Part shown: positions 23,760 to 33,661 of the stretch, piece by piece
Layout of the letters: every line of letters starts with the position of its first letter
How positions within the stretch are numbered: position 1 is the stretch's first letter
Origin: Anastrepha obliqua
Taxonomy: Eukaryota > Arthropoda > Insecta > Diptera > Tephritidae
Length of the DNA: 64,000 nucleotides
NCBI RefSeq assembly: GCF_027943255.1
Contig: NC_072894.1
Coordinates: forward strand, 133,229,601 to 133,293,600
Direction of reading: 5' to 3'
Notes under the pieces: model-generated
The model's input: the letters and a program-made list of their open reading frames with translations, nothing else
Told to the model about the DNA's origin: nothing
The model's database searches: none
Position numbers and translations under genes: made by a program

Positions 23760-24660
23760 ATGTGTGGTCGTGTGACATGCGTGTGTATTCGGGATGTTTC
23801 ATTTGTCAGAGAAAATCCGGATTTTTTATTTTTCCTTAGCTTAGATTTCCTCCTTACAGGGCATAGGTTTCTTAATGCGTTTTTGTATAAGAGGCAGCTG
23901 TCTGTATGTGAGGAATGTGTTTGTAGGTCGCCAAGAGAGAATACTTGATGTATTCAGACATTGGGAATCTTGCGGGTGTGGGGATTAGTTGAACTGAAGG
24001 ACGGTATGTTGTGAGTGGTGTAATTTCTACCCATTGGAATGTCGAATTATTAGGTCGGTATGCACGTGAAGTATTCACACGCCAAATGAATTCTTCGGCG
24101 ATCAGTTGATTAGCTGGAGCTTGTGTGTGCTGTTGTGGGATATGGGGTCAAGAGATGTATGGAAGCTCAAATGGTAGTAGGCCATGAAGTCTGACCAGAG
24201 ACTTAAATCTGGTACTACGGTAAGCAGGAGCCCTCGGAGCTTGCTCCTACCTGTTCTTGGAGGCAGCCCCTCGGGGAATATCGTGGTGGTTGTGGTTTAA
24301 CACCCAATTGCGGGTAGAGCCTTTTTGACTCGATGTGGAGTTGCATTGCAACCGAATGTCGGGCCCATAGTACGGCAGAGGTTTAGATTGGCCTCGAGCC
24401 CCACGAAGGTGGTTAACGTGTACATTGCACTCTGCCAATTGGTTCCGTAAATGCTCTTAGCGTTTATGAAGGGCTGATTAACGCATTGCTTTGATCCGTT
24501 GTGCTTTTGAGCACCATGGAGCCGCACCGTCGCTGGAAGATACTCACGTTGAAAACACCGGGTGCTTCCTTTTTACCATTATTTGATTCTTCTCCCTTTA
24601 TTTTCCTCTGCCACGTATCACAACGGACGAATTTGATTCTTACATTAGCAGCCATTTATC
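23760..24660 (+). pseudogene. Non-LTR retrotransposon C-terminus and 3' end (R1-like)
   Basis: Reads F-L-L-T-G-H-R-F-L-N-A-F-L-Y-K-R-Q-L-S, then C-E-E-C-V-C, the LTGH...LYKR...CxxCxC tail of R1-clade-like reverse transcriptases. After frameshifts it continues Y-S-D-I-G-N-L-A-G-V-G-I-S and L-L-G-R-Y-A-R-E-V-F-T-R. From about 24.1 kb the sequence (cggtaagcaggagccctcgg, gcgggtagagcc, gttgcattgcaaccgaatg) looks like a retained 3' region. Several stops and shifts make it dead. The clade call is inference from the tail wording. Confidence 0.6.
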
Positions 24661-24664
24661 CTAA

Positions 24665-25488
24665 CCTCGCCTAAGAGTATTTATGTAATAGCTGCAACTA
24701 AAGAGTCTGTCACTGACGCTTCTGTCCTGCGTGCATATGTGAATTGAGCAGATGCATACGTATGTATAAGTGTATGTCAGAAATATCTCTAAAATTTGAT
24801 TTATGTTTATATACCAACAGCGAAATTAATTCAGAGCGAAAGTATATTCGTGTGACCTTTTTAACTTAATTTTAGAAATTTTGAAAATTGTATTACGTAA
24901 ATAATAATATTTAGTTGGTACCCAGTATAGCAAGCAATTAAAGTATGAAATTCAATATTTATTTTATCAGCGGAGAGAAGGATAGATTTTATGCGCTTCC
25001 CCCTTTTTCTAAGGATAAACATTTCATGGGCAATTTTTGCGCTTGCTTACCACAACAATTAGTCGAGCAGTCTTATGTTCCCTCTTTTCCATAATAGAAC
25101 TTCACCCTTAAGCAGTTGCTGTGAATTTTTATTAATTTAGTGTGGCATTGTAACTGAACACCGTTCGATTGCTGCGACAAGGCAAGAGGCATGCGTAGCG
25201 GAGCACTTGAGTGGTTAACCCGAACCAAGAAATTTTTTTTGTATTTTTGTGCATTTTAGATAAACCTATTCATACATACATGCATACATTCATACCTACA
25301 TACATACGTTTCTTGTACTTATATATGATGAATGTCTGCTTTTCTCATTTTTCTGGAATTGCTTGGCTGATTAGGAAAATAAAACGACTACAAAGGCTGA
25401 ATAAGGAAAAAAGTTTTTGTAGTGGAATACGACAGAGCCTGCGTAGGTGTGTGTGCGTGGGAGTATGAGAATGTGCATATGTACATAT
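24665..25488. other. No recognisable gene
   Basis: AT-rich; contains a (CATA)n-type microsatellite at 25268-25308. Nothing else identified. Confidence 0.5.
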
Positions 25489-25489
25489 A

Positions 25490-26762
25490 CACCCGTCAAC
25501 AAAAAAGTCCATACACTTCTTCAAGTTTTGAAATAAAATTTTTCATATAAAGTTTTTGAAATATACTTTTAATTAATTTTTAATAAAGAAATTTGGCACT
25601 GTTTAACAAAATTGCATTGAGGTTTCACAATTTCTTTTGCTTACGGTAGTAGTCTGGTCAAATACTCATTTTTTATAAATATTTTTTAGGATTTTTTTTT
25701 TTAAGAAAATAAAATGCAATCGATTTGATTTTATAGTATGCTATTATTGACATCAAATAGTATACAAAAACAATTTTTTATATACAATTTTTTTGTAGTA
25801 GTGTGGCCTCAAAGTATGCGTCTTAAAAAAGATAGGTGGCTTGTCAATAGGATTTTGGTTCTTCAAGACATTTAAAACGAAAAAGTTAAGCTGATTATTA
25901 TTATATAGGCTTGTCATTCTGGCAGGTGCTACTTTCGTTTCTTTCAGCCCTAACTTTCCATACTACAGTCTGATATACCTTTTTTCAAAAGTCCGCCATT
26001 TTGTTATTTTTCAAAAAAATTTTCCCATTGTAGCTTACGGTAAAATTTCCTGCACATAAAATTTGTGTTTTACAGTGCCATTAATAAAAAAATTATTAAA
26101 AATCAACAGGACTTCTGAGGAGCTTCGACCCTCGCTGCATCACTAAAATTTAATGAGATATAAAATGAGCTATTGAATGAGTTACGGCAACCGCCGTAGC
26201 CGAATGGGTTGGAGCGTGATTACCATTTGGAATTCACAGAGAGAACGTTGGGCCGACTCTCCGTGAAACACCAAAATTAAGAAAAACATTTTTCTAATAG
26301 CGGTCGCACCTCGGCAGGCAATTGCAATCCTCCGATTGTAGGTATTTCTGCTATGAAAAAGCTCCTCATAAAAATATCTGCCGTTCGGAGTCGGCTTGAG
26401 ACTGTAGGTCCCTCCATTTGTGGAAAAACATCAAGACGCACACCACTAATAGGAGGAGGAGCTCGGCCAAACACCTAAAACGGGCTTACGCGCCAATTAT
26501 ATATATATATATAATATATATGTACATATGTAATTAAGTATTAAACAATTTTCTAAAAAATTTCCGATTTGTCAAAAAAATTCTGAATAAAAAATTGACA
26601 ATTCCATTGAAAATTTTATAACTTTTTTTTGATTTCCATACAAAGTTTGTAACTTTGATTCATATGAGTTTTGTTAAAGAATAAACTATATTTTTATTGA
26701 AAATTTGTTAAAATTAAATTTAAACAATTATATGGGTTTTTTCTCGTTTTTGTTGACGGTTG
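25490..26762. mobile_element. Tc1-like non-autonomous element with TIRs, SINE nested inside
   Basis: The left end cacccgtcaacaaaaaag (25490 on) and the right end, whose reverse complement is caaccgtcaacaaaaacg (ending 26762), match at 16 of 18 positions. Both are flanked outside by TA (25488-25489 and 26763-26764), the target duplication expected of Tc1/mariner elements. The acaaaaaagtccatacac wording resembles Tc1-like ends. The interior is very AT-rich and has no transposase-like frame, so it would be a non-autonomous (MITE-like) element. A SINE at 26185-26522 interrupts it. Without the SINE it would be about 0.93 kb. Family name unknown. Confidence 0.7.
26185..26522 (+). repeat. tRNA-derived SINE, near-complete copy
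   Basis: The tRNA-like head starts near 26185: ccgccgtagccgaatgggtt contains an A-box-like tagccgaatggg. The B-box position reads gggccgactctcc, a decayed GGTTCGANTCC (the 62-kb copy keeps ggttcgaatctc). The body carries tctaatagcggtcgcacctc, the cggcaggcaa block, ctgccgttcggagtcggctt, ctgtaggtccctccatttgt and ggaggaggagctcggcc. It ends cgccaatt followed by an (AT)n tail at about 26498-26520. Transcription by Pol III and mobilisation by a LINE are inferred from the structure. It lies inside the TIR element. Confidence 0.85.
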
Positions 26763-26764
26763 TA

Positions 26765-27098
26765 TGTAAATGCAACTGATTGGGGTTGCAAATGATGCGT
26801 ATCGTTGCATCGAATATCCAAATGAAATCAATGAAAAATCATGCATGAAAATGAAAAAAAAACAGTAACATTGAAAAATTGTGATCTAGGAAATATAATA
26901 AAAATCATAATTGCTAATGCAATGATGGAAAATTTAGCTAAATGTGATTGTGTAAAAGAGTAAAGTGCCTTTGGTTTGTCTTATATGAATACACAAACTT
27001 TCATGGTTTGTTTTTAGAGAAGCAAAAACTTTATGGCGCTAATAAAATTGAGCGACGACAAAGCACTTAAAAAATATAAAGTTGTGTAAATATGCATT
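26765..27098. other. No recognisable gene
   Basis: AT-rich spacer between two TIR elements; nothing identified. Confidence 0.5.
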
Positions 27099-27284
27099 TA
27101 CAGTCTTGACCAAAAGTATGAGGCATTAATTACTCAATTTATTTTCATCGGCTTACGAACGTCACGCCAGGCGTAGAAAAGGAAAATAGGTACCTGCAGA
27201 AAAGGAAAAAAAATCGGATTTAGGTTATTTCCTCGAAACTGGACTACAGTAAGAAGCTATGGCTGTTGATATTTTAAAATGTTG

Positions 27285-27760
27285 TAAATTAAGCCTCCCT
27301 CCAAGTTCACTTCATCAGACAACAGAAGAATCGGCCACTCTTTCTCAGTAAAATGTTTGTACCGGAGGGCCCATTCTAAACGCTTTTTCCTATTTTTTCT
27401 GAAAGCACAGCTTCTTTCTGCTGCTAGAAACCTTCTTCTAACTATTCGAACGCTAACGAATTTTCCAATTTCTTCGAACAGGGCAGCTGCAAGCGCAGAA
27501 GAGGATTTTTTACGATCCTTGAGAGACTCGCGTAGAAGTTTTCAGTCTTCCCGTTCGCTAGTGAGGCATTTTCTTTCACTTTTTGATTTAACATAGTGTG
27601 ATTTTGTCTCCGCCAATCACTTATTGGCACATCCGACTGCGACTCGACTGTACCGCGAAGATCTCACCAAATTCGCAAACTTAACTTGAGACTTTTCTTC
27701 CTCACTTTAAACTTGGGTTCTCACTTCTTTAGTCGTAAACAAAGTTCACTTTTTCTAGAC
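27285..27760 (-). pseudogene. Tc1-like transposase pseudogene (N-terminal half)
   Basis: Read on the minus strand with shifts: M-S-R-K-S-E-L-C-L-R near 27755, A-E-T-K-S-H-Y-V-K-S-K-S-E-R-K-C near 27600, then one open frame L-R-E-S-L-K-D-R-K-K-S-S-S-A-L-A, F-V-S-V-R-I-V-R-R-R-F-L, R-K-N-R-K-K-R-L-E-W-A-L, ending W-P-I-L-L-L-S-D-E-V near 27300. That order (HTH with V-S-V-x-T-V-R-R, the R-K-K-R-L-x-W-A block, then S-D-E with the first catalytic Asp) is that of Tc1-family transposases. In-frame stops and shifts in the N-terminal part and the missing second and third acidic residues make it dead. Confidence 0.8.
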
Positions 27761-27860
27761 ATTTCGATAAGCATAAATCGTTTATATACACTTGCTACGA
27801 TAACTTTGCACAAAAGATTATTCACACATTGACTACCAATTTTAAAATCCCAAAATATAA

Positions 27861-28700
27861 AGGGTCCGCCATATAACTTTACGGAATTAAAAATGCTATA
27901 AAAAAGAAACTACTCAATATTTTTCCAAACTGTTTTTTTTTTTTATTTTGAAGTACAATCCTTCCGGTTAATGATGGAACACAACTTCATTCATATGGCT
28001 GCCTCGGCTGTATTTCAGCTATGACATTGCGTATGTTGGTCTTCAGTGCATGAATTGTTGCTGGTTTGTTGGCATAACACTGGTCTTTGACGGCACCCCA
28101 AAGATAATAATCCAACGGCGTTAAATCGCAGCTCCGAGGCGGCCAAACGATATCAGAATTTCGGCTGATAATGCGATCTTCGAAGACAGTGCGCAAAAGA
28201 TTGATCGTAGCATTCGCTGTGTGGCAAGTAGCGCCGTATTGTTGGAACCAAATGCCACCAATATCCTCCTCTTCAATTTCTTTGAACAAAAATTCGTTCA
28301 ACATGGCCCAGTAACGCTCTCCATTGACGGTTACGGCCACTCCTCGCTCATTTTCGAAGAAAAATGGACCAATGATGCCTCTCGACCAAAATCCGCACCA
28401 AACAGTGAATCGTTGTGAATACATCGGCTTTTCTTCGAGTGCGTGCGGGTTTTTTGAGCCCCAAGTGCGGCAATTTTGCTTGTTAACATACCCGCCGAAA
28501 TGGAAATGAGCTTCATCCGAGATGGAAATGAGGCATACGTAATTTTCGTACACAATCTGCAACATTACCATGATTTTCAAAGTAATGTCGCAATATTTCC
28601 CAGCGTTCTTTGAGCGTATACACAACCATTTTCGTTCAGCGGAAGAATAAAACTAATTTTCTGTCAAATCAGATGACAGCTAAGTGTTACTATTCTTCAA
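27861..28700 (-). mobile_element. DD41D mariner-like element, internally deleted, nested in Tc1
   Basis: The left boundary reads ataaagggtccgccatataa at about 27857-27876, taken as the 3' TIR of the element because TIRs of this type begin AGGG after TA. The right boundary, around 28690-28710, is estimated from where Tc1 flank resumes; its TIR is not clearly recognisable. It encloses the transposase pseudogene 27968-28629. Confidence 0.6.
27968..28629 (-). pseudogene. DD41D transposase, catalytic Asp replaced by Tyr
   Basis: The start at 28629 gives M-V-V-Y-T-L-K-E-R-W-E-I-L-R-H-Y-F-E-N-H-G-N-V, a DD41D N-terminus. After about 31 codons the frame ends in M-P-H-F-H-L-G-stop while another frame enters at I-S-I-S-D-E-A-H-F, so the HTH-coding middle is deleted. 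The catalytic half shows S-D-E-A-H-F, then W-F-Q-Q-Y-G-A-T-C-H-T where the second catalytic Asp is Tyr (GAC to TAC), then T-P-L-D-Y-Y-L-W. A second deletion near the C-terminus joins A-E-I-Q-P-R to sequence that would read R-G-S-H-M-N-E-V-V-F-H-H-stop in another frame. Certainly inactive. Confidence 0.9.
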
Positions 28701-28831
28701 ATAATACCTAGTTGTAATCAATGGATAAACTCTCTCGCGACATTTGCACAAAGCAGTGGTCGCTTTGGTAGGCACATTTGAAATTATTTGTTTTTTACTG
28801 GGGTGCCTATAACTTTTGGTCATGGATGTAA

Positions 28832-29320
28832 GTACAAAAATGGCAGAGGGTTTAAAAAGGTTTTTATGCATAAGTTTTTACAAACCTTTACAATATATGG
28901 CCATTTTACTCTATTCGTAATTATTTTGGCAAGTAATGTTTGCCCTTAGTTATTTCAGGCAGCTGTGGAGTTTTAATTTTAGTGACTTTCTTTGAAAATT
29001 TCGCTACATACAAATTAACTCATGACATTTTATAGAGCAAATTTAATTACAAAAATTTTAATTGCATACTACGTAACATTTGTGGTGAATTATGAAAGAA
29101 ATGCTCAGGGTGCTGCACTCGAATGTAAATAATTGCCATTCTACATTTTTGGCTTATATTTCTGGTAATTTTGACACCAGCAAAAAATAACAAAAGAGAT
29201 CGGAGACCACGCTGAATCCTTAGTTGTGACCAAATATGGCAAGCAAAATTGTTTCTCAAATATTTTGTAACAGGAATGTAGAATGTCCTTTTGCACTTAC
29301 TTTCGACACATCGACTTTTT
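28832..29320. other. No recognisable gene
   Basis: AT-rich spacer; nothing identified. Confidence 0.5.
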
Positions 29321-29324
29321 CGTC

Positions 29325-30345
29325 ATTTCCATCGCAACTCAAAGTGCAATCAGGTTAAAGGAGATTGGCCTCTGGAGACAATCTCTCAAGGGACATGGTA
29401 GCATTTTCGGGCAATTAACACCGTATTTCTCCGAACTTCGAACAGATCTCTCTATCCGCGAACTAGAGTTTGAGAGTCGTGCTAGAGCAATCTTTCCAAA
29501 TAGGCAGGATTGGATCGAGGAGAAAATCTGCACCAAAGCTTGCACTTCTGTCCTCACTGACGGTTCCAAGACGGAATCGGAAGTTGGAGCAGCGGTTTCC
29601 TCTAAATCAGCCAATTTATCTATCTCCTTTAAACTGCCGAACACTGCTAGTGTTTTTCGAGCATAAGTCTTTGCGATCTTACAGGCATGCAAAATGCTTG
29701 AGGAACGCGGAAGCGAGTGAGATATTAACATTTTCTCCGATAGTCAAGTCACGATTAATGCTCTCACGACACCATGGTGCAGAACGAAATTAGTAAACTC
29801 ATGGGAAGGGGACTGAATTGGCCTCAGAGGCCTCCTACCCGGTCATCGGCATCCCATTGACAGTTGTTAAAGAAAGAAAATATGGAGATCCATTTCCTCA
29901 TGTGCTATTTGGCCCCAATACGACATACGAAGGACTCAGAAAGTTCTTTGAACTCCTCGCCACTCAATTTCCAAACTCGTAGCTGTGTTTACCGGTCACT
30001 GGATAATCGGCACACACGCGGAAAAGCTAGAGTTACCGTTTAACTCCCATTGCAGAAGGTGTGGGGATCTTTCAGAGAAGGAGACTGTAGAGCATTTTCT
30101 CTGTAAATGTCCGGGTTTGGAAGCTAGAAGACTTAGGCCACCGGGAGCTCCTTTCTTCTTCGACAGCCTGGGGCATTGCGCCAACCTACAGGTAGATCCA
30201 ACCAATCTTCTCCATTATATCAACAGCTCTGGTTGTCTGTAGATATCTGTGTGTTGGAGGTCTCATAATGGTATCAAAACGGCGCTTTAGTGCTACTTGA
30301 AGAGTGCCAGGTGCACTTCAACCATTTCACCTACCTACCTACCTT
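29325..30345 (+). pseudogene. Non-LTR retrotransposon, RNase H and tail (5'-truncated)
   Basis: Begins abruptly in the linker after the reverse transcriptase (S-A-I-R-L-K-E-I-G-L-W-R-Q-S-L-K-G-H). The RNase H follows: V-L-T-D-G-S-K-T with the first Asp, T-A-S-V-F-R-A-stop-V-F-A-I-L with a stop replacing the catalytic Glu, and F-S-D-S-Q with the next Asp. An internal deletion removes the GNExADE region. The tail is open at 29985-30242: V-F-T-G-H-W-I-I-G-T-H-A, C-R-R-C, E-H-F-L-C-K-C-P-G. It ends about 100 bp after the stop with a short (ACCT)n run at 30329-30344, which may be the element's 3' tail. Same family as position 1-520, opposite strand. Confidence 0.88.
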
Positions 30346-30415
30346 GTACCAGTACCATTATTTTCTAAAGGCATATTTTATCCTAAAAAAAGATTACAAA
30401 GGAAGAACTCTATAC

Positions 30416-30540
30416 CAAATTTTTCAACATTGAATAATTCTCATAAATTTTTTGTTTCCTCTTTATTATAAGCAGGTTTAAAAATAAAGCAATTTTCAGA
30501 AAAAGTTATGAAAATATTGGATCACTTGGTCTCTCTGCCC
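30416..30540 (+). repeat. Dispersed repeat A, copy 1
   Basis: Resembles 40075-40230: ccaaatttttcaac-ttgaataa, a tttattataagcagg / cttattatgctcagg block, aattttcagaaaaa and acttggtctct / acttggatctct occur in the same order. Non-coding, diverged. Confidence 0.5.
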
Positions 30541-30544
30541 TGCT

Positions 30545-32100
30545 ATAGAAGATGTACGCATGAACCAGCGACCGCCAGTTGTTTAGCGAGGTACCTTATG
30601 TTTCTCTCATTCTGCGAACATCAGTATATAATTTTTCTGATCAACTATTGCTTTATTTAGATATAGCGAGAATATTTTTGGAGTTAATGTTTCCACACAG
30701 AGTGATGATCTAACCATGAAACGAGTGATAGAATTGAACGCACTGACAGCTCATAATAAACTTGGGATACTAATGAAGGTAGTTGACTCGATGCTGGTTC
30801 AAAGCCGTCAAAATGGAGTTTTTTTTGGAAATTGATTTACTATGTTTCCTGAAAGCAACTAGTTTATTAATAAATTATAATTTTTATGCATAAATATGAT
30901 GTAAATGCCTACGAAATAATTAAATGCACTAAATTCTACGAACTCTAAATTTTTAAATAAAATAAAGCATGCTTCCAGGCGGTCCATCACACGTACCTAC
31001 TCTTTAATTCCAAAGATTAATTTGCTACGAAATACCTGACTTGAAATTAAGCATTCGCCATTTTCATGACGGCGCCCAATTCAGGTATTTGACCGGTTTA
31101 GTCTAATTTCAAGCGCCATTTATGCAGTAAAAAAGGTAAAAAGCAGAAGAATAAATACCAACCTACCATTGGTGTGTTGTAAAAGCATGCAGTATAGATA
31201 TTTGTTTACTTGTGTGAGCCTGTGTGCATTCGGTGCCGAATTATTTGCAATTATGCAATGTCCTTTCGGCTGCGCACACATTCACATATGTGTGTATTTT
31301 AAATTATATAAGTACAAATTTATGTACGTAAGTATGTGTGTAAGTACCCTAAGAGCAGAGCGTGGAATTCTTCTGCCACAAATTCACCATTCATTACCCC
31401 ATCTACACCTGTTGTGGCACGTACGCACGTTTATCAAAATTGTTTTGCCCGTTTTGTTGTTGTTGTACTTAATTTTATTGCAGCAAGCATGTGTAATTCA
31501 CCAACACACACGCACACATATACACCACCATAAAGCGGGCTTTCACTCATACTGCTATGCACTCCTTGCGTTCGTCGCCAAAGAAATTTACTTGGGTACT
31601 AAAAGGACTCAATGAAAGCGAAAAGACACATAAATTAAGGTGCGCCACCGACAAAGCCAACCAAGCAAACGTACAAATGAGCAAATGAACCGTTGCGTAC
31701 GTGTGTAATGCACACAAACACACACATAAGCGCATAAGGTGCTTTTTATGTCTCTGCAGCAGCAGCTGCCGTCGTCCTCTTCGTTGTCGTTGTCGCTGTC
31801 GTTACCGTTACCGTTAGCGTCGTCGTCGTCGCACAAATTTCGTGCAATTATCGTGATTACGGGTATTTAATAGGGTGTTGCAGCCACATTTGTGTTGCAC
31901 AACAGGTACGCTTGTTGCCAACTCGTAAGACCCGCCATCGCCCTTGCCTTTCTTTGTTCTATTTATTTTGATTTCGAAATTGTCGCATTTCAACTGGAAT
32001 TTATGGCGTGCTCGAAGGATGCGTGAGAATTTTTTTATTAGACTGCATGCAGTGAAATTAAAGTGCAGAATAAGTAGGGACATTCAACGAAGTTTAGGAG
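30545..32100. other. No recognisable gene
   Basis: AT-rich. The 148-codon plus ORF at 31169-31615 is Cys/His/Leu-rich low complexity and overlaps others; I treat it as spurious. At 31.79-31.84 kb there is an imperfect gttgtc/gtcgtt trinucleotide stretch. Confidence 0.45.
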
Positions 32101-32104
32101 AAAA

Positions 32105-32548
32105 ATGGGAAATAGCACATTTTTATTTTCTAGTCGGAAACTATTTTTGACGCAGTGCTATTTTTTGGCTTCTCTCAAGTTGAGTGCAACCAAATCATGC
32201 TTTAGAAACGTCGCTCATTGGAGTGCTAATGCTAAGAAATTAGTCTTGAAATACTCCAGAAAGTCTGTACAGGAAATTTTGTCTGTTAACAAAAAACTTC
32301 TTGAACTTCTTCTGGAACGCTTAACATATAAACATTCTGTAAAAAAATACTTTAAAGTAGGCTTCTTTTCGAATTTCAGTTTTGGAACAAAACGAAAAAT
32401 TGTGAAAGGGAAATTAGTAAATGAAATAGAAAATGAGATTTCAAGAAACCCTAACAAGAAAAAAAGGAAATGTTTAAGGAAAACAATGAAAATTGTGTTA
32501 ATGGCAAGAATTTCCGGGAGACAACTAAAAAGCACCGCAAGGGAGTGA
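32105..32548 (+). other. Unrecognised Lys-rich open frame, 147 codons
   Basis: Open frame whose C-terminal two thirds are rich in Lys/Arg/Asn (blocks such as N-P-N-K-K-K-R-K-C-L-R-K). It may only reflect the local A-rich sequence: a 106-codon frame is open on the other strand over the same bases. No domain recognised; no promoter or splice evidence. Confidence 0.2.
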
Positions 32549-32549
32549 A

Positions 32550-33155
32550 AGAAGAGTCAGAGAGTAAAAACCGAATGTTGACAACATTTGAAATGACAAG
32601 CAACTGAAAAGACGTGTAAGAAAAGGATACTGCTAAGAAGACTGTGCCACCAAAGCAAAAACAAAAACAATGAACATAGATGCAAGCAACAACAAAAGCT
32701 GCTAATAATACAGTGTCACCAAAGTGCATCAATCAACACAACAAACAAATGCAACGCTGTCGGAGAGCAATTGAAGCAAGCGATGCAAGGGTAGATAACG
32801 CGGCAAAGTGGCAATCCACCAATCAGTCAGCACAAATCGCTAATGCATTTATTGAACAACAAACAGCTTGTTGAAAAAAACAGATACTCGAAAATTTGGG
32901 AAAAGTGAAAATCATTAAAAGCATTTTCATAATAAACTAATAAAAGCAAATAATGCGCGTTGGCGTTAAAAACATACATTTGAAATACAATAGAATGGGT
33001 TTTTACTCTCTGCTGATGGTAATTTCATGTCTCGTTTCTAGATGTAACAAAATGCGTATATAAAAAAAAACTATTAAATAAGCAAAGAGGCATAAAAATG
33101 ATGAGGAAAAAATAAATTTGCTCACTTTAATTGTTTTTTCAACTAGTTTAAAAAT
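32550..33155. other. No recognisable gene
   Basis: A-rich plus strand with frequent caa/aac triplets; nothing identified. Confidence 0.5.
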
Positions 33156-33158
33156 ATA

Positions 33159-33658
33159 AAGGGTTATTCAATAGGTGCGCTTCAACTTTTTTCCGATAGG
33201 GAGGGTGAACGACTCAATATTTTTTATTTTTCCTTGTCATTTGTAAACTTCATTAGTATACATTTCATCATGGAACGCTACACACTTAAGCAACGATTGC
33301 AAATCGTGCAAATTTTTTATGAAAATAATCGTTCTGTTGCTGCTACTTTAAGAGCATTACGGCCATTTTACGGTCCATTTAACAAGCCGTCCCGTTTTGG
33401 GGTTATGTGAAGTCATTGGTCTACAGTAACAAGCCGGCGACGATTTGTGAGCTCAGAGCCAATATTGAACGCGAAATTGCTGGAATTTCGGCCGATTTAT
33501 GCAAAAGAGTGGTCGAAAATTGGGTTGAACGATTGGACTTCATACTTAAATGTATATGTTCAAACTCGATAATAAAAAAAAAATTAGTTAAAAAAGTCAA
33601 ACCGTTTGTGTTTTCTTCAAAAAAGTTCAAAAGTTGCAGCGCTCTTACTGAAAAACCC
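33159..33658 (+). mobile_element. DD41D element, MITE-like 0.5-kb deletion derivative with TIRs
   Basis: The left TIR gggttattcaataggtgcgc (33161 on) pairs with the right TIR, whose reverse complement starts gggtttttcagtaagagcgc (ending 33658); both continue ...caactttt. TA lies next to both ends. The start at 33270 gives M-E-R-Y-T-L-K-Q-R-L-Q-I-V-Q-I-F-Y-E-N-N-R-S-V. A deletion after R-P-F-Y-G-P-F-N joins it, out of frame, to V-K-S-L-V-Y-S-N-K-P-A-T-I-C-E-L-R, removing the rest of the HTH and all three catalytic Asp. A second, roughly 50-bp, deletion near the C-terminus (D-F-I-L-K) lies at a repeated ttc. Same family as 48.06-48.99 kb, with nearly identical ends. Confidence 0.9.
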
Positions 33659-33661
33659 TAT

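Larger units (their letters stand above)
27101..28828 (-). mobile_element. Tc1-like transposon with TIRs, DD41D element inserted
   Basis: The left end cagtcttgaccaaaag (27101 on) pairs with the right end, whose reverse complement is catccatgaccaaaag (ending 28828). About 20 of the first 26 positions agree, and a TA lies outside each end (27099-27100, 28829-28830). Ends of the form CAGTC-TGACCAAAAG are typical of Tc1-like elements. A decayed Tc1-type transposase sits inside on the minus strand (27285-27760), and a separate DD41D mariner lies upstream of it at about 27861-28700. The C-terminal half of the Tc1 transposase is missing: less than 200 bp remain between the first catalytic block and the left TIR. 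Confidence 0.8.

Noticed and set aside
25268..25308. CRISPR-like short repeats (tacata arrays)
   Set aside because: Simple microsatellite without spacers; the sequence is eukaryotic.
26185..26270. tRNA gene
   Set aside because: A- and B-box-like blocks are present, but there is no cloverleaf with paired acceptor stem, and the sequence is the head of a repeated SINE.
27357..27630. Plus- and minus-strand ORFs (79 and 62 codons) as genes
   Set aside because: Both are off-frame to the Tc1 transposase pseudogene, whose true frame gives the recognisable R-K-K-R-L-E-W-A and S-D-E blocks.
28221..28509. Plus-strand ORFs at 28.2-28.5 kb as genes
   Set aside because: They are antisense shadows of the DD41D transposase on the minus strand.
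31169..31615. 148-codon Cys/His-rich plus ORF, possible zinc protein
   Set aside because: Cys and His are irregularly spaced and arise from tgtgt/cacac-type sequence; no zinc-finger spacing.
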